A DNA stretch of 31,823 nucleotides from Bacteroidales bacterium. GTDB lineage: Bacteria; Bacteroidota; Bacteroidia; Bacteroidales; UBA10428. A program made the translations under genes and the position numbers. Positions 9,647-18,179 of this stretch are shown piece after piece. The notes under the pieces were generated by a model. That model made no database searches and had not been told where the DNA came from. It was given only the letters and a program-made list of their open reading frames with translations. The DNA is taken from positions 1-31,823 of the forward strand of contig JAFGOZ010000437.1 in NCBI GenBank assembly GCA_016926235.1, in the 5' to 3' direction. Every line of letters begins with the position of its first letter. Positions within the stretch are counted from its first letter, which is position 1.

Positions 9647-11080
9647 TTATTTTTTTTGAGGAATTAGAGCATTAAGAACTGGTTCATTCCATTTGCCGGA
9701 TTCTTCATCAAATACTCGAAATACTTCTCTAAATCCCCATATATGAAAGCTAAAGCCATTTTTTTCGGCTACTTCTCTTATAAAACTGATATACCTGGCA
9801 CGGGAAACAGTATCTGCGTATTCAACTACCCCGAATTCTCCAATATTAATTGGGCGGGAATGAATTTTGCTCCATTTTGCGCAATAAGCCAGGTCACTTT
9901 CAATTAATGCCTTATCTTTCGGGGTGCCTTCCCATATCGCTCCTTTGCTGTCAGCCGCACTAGCATAAGCTAATCCTTGGTGAGTGAATTGATGGGGCAA
10001 GTAATAGTGTACTTGTACTATCAGGTTCCAATCATCCTTAGGCAAGTCCAGAAGTCCAATTGTCCATGATTGTCCAAGGTTTGGAGTACCAATCAAAACC
10101 GTCCGGTCGGGATTTGTTTTCCGTACTATTTTTAGTGCTTTTGCAATCAGCTCATTCCATAAATCTGCACCCATTTCAGGATTAGGTTCGTTTAATAAAT
10201 CAAAAAAGACCTCTGGAGGATAGTTTTTGTAATGTTCCCCTATCTGTTCCCAAAATGAATAAAAACGCTTTATGTTATCATCGAAACTGATTTCGTCATC
10301 ACGCCCCATATTGATATAAGGGTAATAATGAATATCAATGGATACGGCTAAATCATTTTCCAAACATTGTTTTACAATATTGTCTACTTTATTGAAAAAG
10401 GAAGGCTCGATAATACAAGGGGGTGTTTTTGAAGCATGGACAGACCACGTAACTGGGAGACGGACACTATTAAATCCAGCCTTTGCAATCATTTTAATAT
10501 ATTCCGGCTTTAATGGTTGATCGGGTGTTGGGTACAAGTGTAGTTCTCCTGAATTATTATCAAGAAGACCATTTAAATTCAATCCTCTACCAAGGCGTCT
10601 GTTTCGTTCAAAAACCAATTTAACATCTTCCGGGGAAGCTGTAGTTAGAGACTTCTGTTCAATGATTTTCTTATCACGGTTTAATTTCAAATACAAAGCA
10701 TCCGGCCTTTTTGGATTTTTATCAATATTTGCAGGGCGTTGCGTTTGTCCAGGTGCTCCAAAAAGCCCATAAAATTCCATTTCACCGGCATCTGAAATAT
10801 TAATAATTGCAGCACAAACCATTCCACTTGGGTCTGTGATGTCTATGGCTATTGGTTTAGCACCAAAATCAATTTTGTACTGACCAGTAAAAGATAGAGC
10901 AGAAAATGCCTCTGCATGAATAGAGATCGTTTGATTATTCCTAAAATCAACCGTTATCGGACTCCCGTCTTTCAAACCGTACCATTCCCCAATAATTGAA
11001 TACGATTTATCTGATTGAGTTACACAACTAAAACTCAAAACACCTATTAATGTCAATAAAAAAAATCTAATTTCTTTCAT
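9647..11080 (-). CDS. GH5 glycoside hydrolase, lipoprotein with N-terminal lipocalin-like domain
   Basis: The 477-residue protein has a lipoprotein-type signal (LIGVLSFSC, Cys19), a beta-rich lipocalin-like domain (~27-135: IIGEWYGLKDGS, FTGQYKIDFG), and a GH5 TIM barrel (~160-475). The barrel shows GFNSVRLPVTWS, SIDIHYYPY, the acid/base Glu298 in FDLLNEPN, VQVHYYLP, and the nucleophile Glu415 in INIGEFGV. GH5 enzymes hydrolyse beta-linked glucans, mannans or xyloglucan, often internally; the subfamily cannot be told here. It is the only enzyme of the block with a plausible lipobox, so it is the best candidate for a membrane-anchored enzyme making the first cuts. The gap to the GLUG protein gene upstream is 24 bp. 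An exo-acting GH5 is an alternative. Confidence 0.9.
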   Translation of the reverse strand: MKEIRFFLLTLIGVLSFSCVTQSDKSYSIIGEWYGLKDGSPITVDFRNNQTISIHAEAFSALSFTGQYKIDFGAKPIAIDITDPSGMVCAAIINISDAGEMEFYGLFGAPGQTQRPANIDKNPKRPDALYLKLNRDKKIIEQKSLTTASPEDVKLVFERNRRLGRGLNLNGLLDNNSGELHLYPTPDQPLKPEYIKMIAKAGFNSVRLPVTWSVHASKTPPCIIEPSFFNKVDNIVKQCLENDLAVSIDIHYYPYINMGRDDEISFDDNIKRFYSFWEQIGEHYKNYPPEVFFDLLNEPNPEMGADLWNELIAKALKIVRKTNPDRTVLIGTPNLGQSWTIGLLDLPKDDWNLIVQVHYYLPHQFTHQGLAYASAADSKGAIWEGTPKDKALIESDLAYCAKWSKIHSRPINIGEFGVVEYADTVSRARYISFIREVAEKNGFSFHIWGFREVFRVFDEESGKWNEPVLNALIPQKK

Positions 11081-11104
11081 AACTCTAATTCTATTTAAAA
11101 ACGG

Positions 11105-12745
11105 TTATAATTTATTTTGTTGATTCGGAAATGGTAATTTGTTTTTCTGAAATCGCCATCCACCTTCTCCTAAAATTGGTTTTAAAGAAAATCCTTTTAC
11201 ATCTTTAATTTTATTATACCTCAAAATTCCAGTTAAAGAATCATCCACCAAATGAGTCTTTTCGGAAGATATAAAAACACAATCCATAATTTTGTAATTC
11301 ATGATTCCTCCCCAGCCTTTCAATGGTTCAAGAAGTCCCACTCCCAAAATTCCTCCCCGGATTATTGAATCGACTTGAAAAGTTGATACCTCTCCGCTGG
11401 CATAACATTTTCTGATAATAGTTTCCTTTACACCAAAGGCAGTTCCAATGCCGCCATAAGTTTTACTAAACTCTCCAACGATACCACCAATTTGGGCAAC
11501 ATGTGCATCTTGGATGTAGATTTTACTCTGCGAGGCACAATTTTCGATTACACCATACCTCTCACTCCCAATTAATCCTCCGACATATAACTCGGTTATT
11601 GACGGACAGCCTTCTATTTTAATATCTCCAGTGGAAATAGCATTTTTTACATTGGTAGCCGAAGCTTGTAATCCACCCACAAAAAGCTTTAAAGCCTGAT
11701 CTTTGTTTAGGGGCGAAACTTTCATGGAAACAGTTATGTCTATATCCGAACTACAACCAATGGTATTGGAGTACCCTTCGCCCACGATTCCCCCAACATA
11801 CAATTCTCCACCTGTACCGCCAATTCCGTTAGTCTCTAGCGAAATGGCACCACTAACATGGCAGTAACTGATAGACCCTTTCCAGGCACCTGCGGCCAAA
11901 CCGGTAACCGAAGAGAATATATGATTTGGATTACTATATGAAAAATTAATTTTAGTCTTTAAGTTTGAAACTGTACAATTTTCAATTTTAGCTTTATATC
12001 CACTGTCTTCTTTTAAAATAGCAACTAAAGGTGAAACATAATTTCCTGAAGAAACGATATCAATAATACAATTATCGATTTTCAAATTAACAATTTCACC
12101 ATTGGCAACTGACCCAAACAGCGCTAACATTTGCCGTTCTGAATTTGTCAGATGAAGATTATAAATCGTATGACCCTGTCCATCGAATATTCCCTGAAAT
12201 GCTTTCGACCACCATTCGCCTCTTGCCCATTCGTATGTATGGTCGTATTCACCAATAGGTGTCCAGTTGGTAAATCCCGACATGTCAATGTTATTATCCA
12301 AAATATACCATCCCTTGAGGTCGTTTTGAATAGCAACCAAACCAGCAATATCCTTGATATGAACCGGGCTCACCCACTTTGCAAACAAAGTCATTGATTT
12401 AGTGACTAACATTGAGCTATCGCGAGCATTGGGCATTGGAAACTCTAACATCTTTCCAAACAACCATTCTTCATGAGGTTTACATGCAGCACTTGTATAC
12501 CACCCTGCAAACCGATACCCAGAGCGAGTCGGAATTGGCTTATCATCAATCTGTAGAATACCATTTTCTTCTACTGAAATCGATGCAAGTGTATCTTGAT
12601 TTTCATTGTTCAGATTGAATTTAACTGTATACGAAACTGACTCTATAAAATTCAAAGGCTCTGGACTTGCGCCCCCCCTAAAAATAAGGCCAATAGAGAG
12701 TATTACTATCAGTCCCGCCTTAAAAAGAACATTCCAGAAATTCAT
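11105..12745 (-). CDS. Secreted GLUG-repeat beta-helix protein with Listeria-Bacteroides repeat
   Basis: The 546-residue protein has an N-terminal hydrophobic signal (~6-26) and a Listeria-Bacteroides repeat (Flg_new) at about 38-124, recognised by TRSGYRFAGWYTSAACKP and the closing MTLFAKWV. A long series of GLUG-type rungs follows (~140-490): GGIVGEGYSNTIGCSS, GGLIGSERYGVIENCAS and GGIVGEFSKTYGG. It begins with FQGIFDGQGHTIYNLHL and ends with GEGGWRFQKNKLPFP. Such repeats form right-handed parallel beta-helices in surface adhesins and some proteases. No catalytic motif is recognisable. The gene starts 4 bp after the GH3 stop codon, so translation is probably coupled and the protein belongs to this locus. 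A carbohydrate-binding or cell-surface role is inferred from context only. A polysaccharide lyase-like helix without known motifs cannot be ruled out. Confidence 0.85.
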   Translation of the reverse strand: MNFWNVLFKAGLIVILSIGLIFRGGASPEPLNFIESVSYTVKFNLNNENQDTLASISVEENGILQIDDKPIPTRSGYRFAGWYTSAACKPHEEWLFGKMLEFPMPNARDSSMLVTKSMTLFAKWVSPVHIKDIAGLVAIQNDLKGWYILDNNIDMSGFTNWTPIGEYDHTYEWARGEWWSKAFQGIFDGQGHTIYNLHLTNSERQMLALFGSVANGEIVNLKIDNCIIDIVSSGNYVSPLVAILKEDSGYKAKIENCTVSNLKTKINFSYSNPNHIFSSVTGLAAGAWKGSISYCHVSGAISLETNGIGGTGGELYVGGIVGEGYSNTIGCSSDIDITVSMKVSPLNKDQALKLFVGGLQASATNVKNAISTGDIKIEGCPSITELYVGGLIGSERYGVIENCASQSKIYIQDAHVAQIGGIVGEFSKTYGGIGTAFGVKETIIRKCYASGEVSTFQVDSIIRGGILGVGLLEPLKGWGGIMNYKIMDCVFISSEKTHLVDDSLTGILRYNKIKDVKGFSLKPILGEGGWRFQKNKLPFPNQQNKL

Positions 12746-12749
12746 AATT

Positions 12750-15167
12750 CTATTTTTTAGAATTGGCTATCACAGTTAATTTAACACTCTCGAATGCCAC
12801 AGAAGAAGAACCGACCATAATTTCAAAATCCCCTGGTTCAACAACTTCTTTCATATCGATATTATAAAATTTCAGTTTATCAGGTGTTATAATGAAACTA
12901 ACGGTCTTTGTTTCACCGGGATTTAAAGTAATTCTTTTAAAATCCTTTAATTCCTTAATTGGACGAGTTATAGAACTAACTTCGTCTCTTATATAGAGCT
13001 GAACTATTTCGTCACCTGTTCGCTCTCCAATATTCTTTACATCAACAGTAACGGTTACATTTTCATCTTTTGAGATGGTTGATTTGGCAATACGGAGATT
13101 GTTGTACTCATATTTGGTATAACTGAGTCCAAAACCAAAAGGGTATAAGGGAGATGCATCATCGAGGTTATATCCTTTAATGCGGGAAGACGGCTTATGG
13201 TAATAGTATGCTGGTAAATGCCCCGCTGAACGAGGAATTGAGATAGATAGCTTACCTGAGGGATTGTTATCCCCAAAAATAGTTTCCGCAACTGCATATC
13301 CAGTCTCTTGCCCAAGATACCAGCATTGAACTATAGCCGGAACGGAATTATTAAGATGCATAAATGAGATAGGAGGACCACTAAATACGAAAGCTGCCAT
13401 AGGCTTGTTCAGCATTTTTAACGAATCAATCAGTTCATTTTGATCACCTAAAAGTTCCAGATTGGCTAAGTCCCCTTGGTTAAAAATAGATGTAGCTTCC
13501 CTTGAAATCTGACCATTACCCCCCAGCATCAAAATTATTATATCAGCATTCTTGGCCACTTCAACAGCATCGTGTATAAGCTTTGTATTTCTCACATATT
13601 CTGGTTTCTCAGTCGTTCTTAGAGAGGATCTACGCCAAATAAGATCGCAACCTTTTGCATAATTGATTTCGACATCCTTATATTTTTCTCTAATCGCTGA
13701 TAAAGGACTTATTGTGTTTCTTGGCAATTGGGAGTAACCTCCCAAAATACACTCATCAGCATTGGGCCCGATAATCGCAATCTTTTTGTATTTCTTTCTG
13801 TCCAGAGGCAATAATTGATTGTCGTTTTTTAGTAAAACCATCGATTGGCGGGCAGCTTTTAATGCCAGTTCCCGATGCTCTTTTGATCCTACAGTTTCAG
13901 TATTATTTGTTTCAATATATGGATTTTCAAATAATCCTAACCGGAATTTGAGGTCAAGAACACGCAAAACAGCTCTATTCAGATTTTCAATTGAAGTGAG
14001 CCCTTTATCTATTGCTTCCGGAATGCCGGAATATGTAAAATCGTCAACCAATTCCAGATCTACACCGGCATTCAGGGCCAATGTACCCGCCTCAACTTTA
14101 TTCCCGGCCACATGATGAACTTGATATAACTCCTGAGTAGCTGTGTAATCGGAGATGACCACTCCTTTAAAGCCCCATTCATTTCGCAATACATCGGTCA
14201 ACATCCACTTATTTGCATGTGTAGGGATACCACTTATTTCATTATAATTTGGCATAACACCTAATGCCTTCCCCTCAGTGATAGCCGCTTTAAAAGGCCT
14301 GAAATTCACCTCTCTTAATTGTCTATCAGATATAAAAACAGGACCTGTATTGCCACCTCCTTCAGGCTGACCATGGGCTCCAAAATGTTTCAAAGTTGAG
14401 GCCACATGGTGTAAATCTGGGTTTTCTGAATTTCCCTGTAAAGCTTTAACAATTGATACTCCTAACCTGGACACCAAATAGGGATCTTCTCCCATTGTCT
14501 CTTCCGTGCGACCCCAACGAGGATCAAGGGCCAAATCCAACACAGGCCCCAATATGTTATGAGTACCTATTGCTCTGGCTTCTCGGGCTTCCGCTTGATA
14601 GACCTCGGTAAACAGTTCTTCGTTCCACGACGATGACATTCCTAAAGTTGTTGGAAACATGGTGCCATCTTTAACAACTAAGCCGTGCAATCCCTCTTCA
14701 AGAAAGAGAACCGGTATCCCTAAACGGGTTTCATTAATAAAAAAATGTTGAGTCTCGTTGGCCAAAACAGCGATTTCTCCGGAAGAGGGTGTTTTCTCTA
14801 TCCGCAAGGCAAATGCATTTTGGCCATCACTAAGACGCAAGATTTCGCCCAAACCGTTTGAATACATTTGTTTGGCCTTTTCCTGACTGAACTTGTTTTC
14901 AGGGTAAAGAGCGGTCTTTTTTTCGAAGGGGCATCTTAATTGAGCAAGCTTTTCTTCCACTGTCATTTGTGACAGAAGATTTTGTGCCCTTGCGTCGATT
15001 GGCCTCCGGTAATCTTCATAGATATCCAGTTTACCATTTCTGTTGAAATCACGAAACCGAAGATTTCCAACGGAAATAAATTTTTCTGTTGTATCCTGCT
15101 GGGCAATTGCCGTTGAAAGAATAGTGACAGAAATAATGATGTTGAATAAAATAATTTTAACAAACAT
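12750..15167 (-). CDS. GH3 beta-glycosidase with N-terminal EF-hand-like loop
   Basis: The 805-residue protein has a signal peptide (1-22, ending STAIAQ). Residues 40-51, DFNRNGKLDIYE, match a canonical 12-residue EF-hand calcium loop. The GH3 barrel follows (~60-420: VLFLEEGLHGL, LDLALDPRWGRTEE, TLKHFGAHGQPEGG), with nucleophile Asp340 in VVISDYTA. The second domain (~435-650) carries SREATS (Glu557, probable acid/base), and a fibronectin-III-like domain (~690-800) closes the protein. The NGKLDxYED-type preamble and these motifs fit the Bacteroidota beta-xylosidase/beta-glucosidase subgroup of GH3, distinct from the two BglX-like genes in this window. Likely role: trimming beta-linked xylose or glucose from oligosaccharides. 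The gene ends in TAG 4 bp before the GLUG gene and starts 21 bp after the GH106 gene. Confidence 0.9.
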   Translation of the reverse strand: MFVKIILFNIIISVTILSTAIAQQDTTEKFISVGNLRFRDFNRNGKLDIYEDYRRPIDARAQNLLSQMTVEEKLAQLRCPFEKKTALYPENKFSQEKAKQMYSNGLGEILRLSDGQNAFALRIEKTPSSGEIAVLANETQHFFINETRLGIPVLFLEEGLHGLVVKDGTMFPTTLGMSSSWNEELFTEVYQAEAREARAIGTHNILGPVLDLALDPRWGRTEETMGEDPYLVSRLGVSIVKALQGNSENPDLHHVASTLKHFGAHGQPEGGGNTGPVFISDRQLREVNFRPFKAAITEGKALGVMPNYNEISGIPTHANKWMLTDVLRNEWGFKGVVISDYTATQELYQVHHVAGNKVEAGTLALNAGVDLELVDDFTYSGIPEAIDKGLTSIENLNRAVLRVLDLKFRLGLFENPYIETNNTETVGSKEHRELALKAARQSMVLLKNDNQLLPLDRKKYKKIAIIGPNADECILGGYSQLPRNTISPLSAIREKYKDVEINYAKGCDLIWRRSSLRTTEKPEYVRNTKLIHDAVEVAKNADIIILMLGGNGQISREATSIFNQGDLANLELLGDQNELIDSLKMLNKPMAAFVFSGPPISFMHLNNSVPAIVQCWYLGQETGYAVAETIFGDNNPSGKLSISIPRSAGHLPAYYYHKPSSRIKGYNLDDASPLYPFGFGLSYTKYEYNNLRIAKSTISKDENVTVTVDVKNIGERTGDEIVQLYIRDEVSSITRPIKELKDFKRITLNPGETKTVSFIITPDKLKFYNIDMKEVVEPGDFEIMVGSSSVAFESVKLTVIANSKK

Positions 15168-15188
15168 AATATTGCGTTTTTAAATGAA

Positions 15189-18080
15189 TCAGAATTTTGA
15201 AAATTTTTCCTGCCTGATTACAACAGGACCTATCAATCCTGCAGACATAATTTGGCTATTTTTGCCTCTAAATTGTTTATATTTTATATCTCCATTATTC
15301 GCTTTGCCAATAAAGCCGTTTAACTGGCCAGGTGTTAAATGAACAGTTATTTCATTGGTTCCCTGTTTAAGAAAAGAAGTAATGTCGAGTAAATAGGGAG
15401 CATAAATTCTTTTACCAACAAGCTGACCATTTAAATGTACTTCGGCCGTATAACATACTTTTCCTAAATCAAGAAAAAAATGTTTATCCTTAACACTTTG
15501 CTGCCATTGAAAAGTGGCAGTATAAACAGCTTCTGAAGATGAAAACTTTAACTGTTGATTATTCTTCCAATCAAAAAGTGCAGTATCTTTTATTTCCACA
15601 CTATCTGTTTTAAGGTTCCAATTGTTTACAGCAAGTATTGTTTTAGTTGTATCAATTGAAATGGATGGAGTAACGAAACGATCATCGGCCTTATTATTTT
15701 TTGTAACAGCATATAGTATGATGGAACCATAAGGTGGCAATTGATAGGTAATTGTTAGTCCTTCATTTTTAGTTACAATTCCATTATCTGGATTAAGCCA
15801 ATAACTGCTCTTATACCTTTTATTCAACACAAGCGTATATGTTTGCCAGTGATTGCTCTTGTTCCAGATAAATCGAACACGACTGCCATCACCCATTTCG
15901 CGCTCAACCTGCCTTGTAAAATGATAAGGCTGCTGAAATGCAAGCGGCTGATGCAATTGTCTGATCCAATCAAGCAAAGCTTTTTCCTGATTGAGATAAC
16001 AACTGTTTTTAGTTTTTAAAGCCGCCGAAATAGATTGCGCTGTTTTTGCATCGTTTTCTTTCCAGTTAAGATAAGAGGGTTGCTTATTTGGTAAGGCATC
16101 AGTAATCAATAAACGCATGCCTTTATCCGCAAGCAGTTTAATTTGTTGTGCTGTTTTCAATTGAATAATGGAATCATTTGCCAGTATCAAAGCCTGAAAC
16201 TGATTTCCCCTTATAGTTAACTGTCCATCTTTTCCTATTGTCGCCTCTTGAATTGATGCATCATTTACCCAATTCCAGGTAATGCCATTTGCTTCTAATT
16301 GATTAATGAATAGATACACTTTCTCGGCCCATGCTTCCTTAGGAGTTTTGTTTTCACCGGTTGAGGCAGAATATGCTTTTAACTCATCAAGAGAACCCTC
16401 TGTAAATATCTCTTCAGGATTAACAGGCATACCTTCTACATTCAAAAAAGGAAAGTAAATCAATACATCGGTATGCGGCTTACCCGAACGTAAAGCATAT
16501 TGAACTCTGCACACATATTCATTCACCCTCTTCTGGTCTTTCCAGAAAATATTGCCTTCACCCAGATTAGAAGAAAAATTAATCATGGTAAGAAAAGGAG
16601 ACGAAAATGGATACCAACCTTCCGGACCAAGTTTTTCCTGCAAGTAGCGATAAGGAATGCCATGATAAATTACCTGATTCACTCCCGCAGCAAACAGCTT
16701 ATCTACAGCCAGTTTAATTTTCTGTGGCGTAGTGGTATAGGCCTGATTACCAAATACAACTGATTCGGCAGATATAATCGGGCGGTTGTAGAGATGGCCT
16801 CCCGAGGTCATAATCTTTATATTTGCTTCAGATCCCAGCATGCTTTCTGTTTCGGGTATAGAAGCCAAACCTGCCATGCCAATCATATCCATATTCAATC
16901 CATAGCCTTGTGTGCGATGCAATAAATCTCGGCTTTCCAAATAGTTTTTACTGGCTTTGAAAAAGTGCTCTCCTAACAATTCGCCAAGAGTTATATCATA
17001 ATCATATCGCAAGCGCCAATCTTGATCAGTAAAAGAAAAGTCCGGCTCTGCATTTGGACGCATGTAAGCAACAAAATTGTAGCCCTTCTGCATATTTGCA
17101 GGCAAATATGGAGTAATATCGTAACCTCTTTGCTGCTTGAAATAGGAAAGAAAATCCAGTGAATAATGTCTGTTCGCCTTGAACTCATAACTGTCGTTAA
17201 ATACAGCACGAAAGGGATTGCCATAATAGGGCTGCAATCCTGTGCGCTCACCAAACAAATGATTATACAATTTCAGTACTGCGATGGAATCAAAATGATT
17301 CACAACAGGCCCTTGTTTGGGAGAGGCAGCTATATTAGTTTGTTCGCCACTTGGAATTGCCCAAAATGCAATAACGCTCCATTGCCCTTCGGGAAACGTA
17401 TAAATAAGAGTATCGTTTTTCACAAATGATGTTAATACACTTGTAGTAGAGGCATCTAATTTCGTGTTTGTTGAAGTAGTAGTATTCCCGGTTTTAACTT
17501 CCTGTATTCTTGATGCAACAACCGCCTGTAAACGGGAAGGAACCGTTGAATTATTTTTAACCCGAGGTAACGGAATCGTAATTTTTTTTCCACCACTCAC
17601 GGTAACCACACTGAACTCTAACGAAAGAAAGCCATCCTCCGGGTTTAAAAAGGGGCCACCGGGCGGCCAGCCGCTTCCATCCGTTACATCAACTATCAGG
17701 TTGCGCTTGCGGGCTTCTTCCATCACCGTTCTCAGGTTGTCATAGTATTCCGGGGTATCCCAGTTTGTTACTCTTTGTCGCACATCACCTCTCATGGGTA
17801 TTGCCAGGTTCATGGGCTGCACTTCCACACCTGCAAATCCATTATCTGCAAACAAATTAATTTCTCGTTTCAATTCTTCTTTGGTTACATCATTGCCTGG
17901 CCACCACCACCGTGCCATTGGAGCATATGATTGCGGAGGCTTCTGAAAATTAGAAAGGTTGAAATCAAAGGGTGTAAACCAGATAGATGTCTTGTTTTTT
18001 GCTGTTTGTGCCAACAAATTTGTTTGTGCTATACCGATGACCGATGTGAAGAGAAAGATTACTATTTGAATTTTTTTCAT
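15189..18080 (-). CDS. GH106-type alpha-L-rhamnosidase (secreted)
   Basis: The 963-residue protein has a signal peptide (1-25, ending TNLLAQ). Its opening motif MARWWWPGNDVTKEELKREI, followed by GFAGVEVQPMN and DVTDGSGWPPGGP, is typical of family GH106. The barrel continues with AVFNDSYEF, IISAESVVFG (Glu439, a candidate catalytic acid), and LFAAGVNQVIYHGIPY. C-terminal beta-sandwich domains (~700-960) include AEVHLNGQLVGKR, like a galactose-binding fold. GH106 enzymes remove alpha-L-rhamnose from rhamnogalacturonans and related glycans with inversion. Together with the GH78 gene this gives the locus two unrelated rhamnosidase families. The gap to GH43 upstream is 99 bp and to GH3 downstream 21 bp. 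Exact linkage cannot be read from sequence. Confidence 0.88.
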   Translation of the reverse strand: MKKIQIVIFLFTSVIGIAQTNLLAQTAKNKTSIWFTPFDFNLSNFQKPPQSYAPMARWWWPGNDVTKEELKREINLFADNGFAGVEVQPMNLAIPMRGDVRQRVTNWDTPEYYDNLRTVMEEARKRNLIVDVTDGSGWPPGGPFLNPEDGFLSLEFSVVTVSGGKKITIPLPRVKNNSTVPSRLQAVVASRIQEVKTGNTTTSTNTKLDASTTSVLTSFVKNDTLIYTFPEGQWSVIAFWAIPSGEQTNIAASPKQGPVVNHFDSIAVLKLYNHLFGERTGLQPYYGNPFRAVFNDSYEFKANRHYSLDFLSYFKQQRGYDITPYLPANMQKGYNFVAYMRPNAEPDFSFTDQDWRLRYDYDITLGELLGEHFFKASKNYLESRDLLHRTQGYGLNMDMIGMAGLASIPETESMLGSEANIKIMTSGGHLYNRPIISAESVVFGNQAYTTTPQKIKLAVDKLFAAGVNQVIYHGIPYRYLQEKLGPEGWYPFSSPFLTMINFSSNLGEGNIFWKDQKRVNEYVCRVQYALRSGKPHTDVLIYFPFLNVEGMPVNPEEIFTEGSLDELKAYSASTGENKTPKEAWAEKVYLFINQLEANGITWNWVNDASIQEATIGKDGQLTIRGNQFQALILANDSIIQLKTAQQIKLLADKGMRLLITDALPNKQPSYLNWKENDAKTAQSISAALKTKNSCYLNQEKALLDWIRQLHQPLAFQQPYHFTRQVEREMGDGSRVRFIWNKSNHWQTYTLVLNKRYKSSYWLNPDNGIVTKNEGLTITYQLPPYGSIILYAVTKNNKADDRFVTPSISIDTTKTILAVNNWNLKTDSVEIKDTALFDWKNNQQLKFSSSEAVYTATFQWQQSVKDKHFFLDLGKVCYTAEVHLNGQLVGKRIYAPYLLDITSFLKQGTNEITVHLTPGQLNGFIGKANNGDIKYKQFRGKNSQIMSAGLIGPVVIRQEKFSKF

Positions 18081-18179
18081 ATATCGTTATAATTTACAAT
18101 TGAGTTCTTCGCTGATTGATTTAAAATGAATTTATTTAAATCCTAGTAATTAATCACTTAAGAAATAATTTACGAATAC

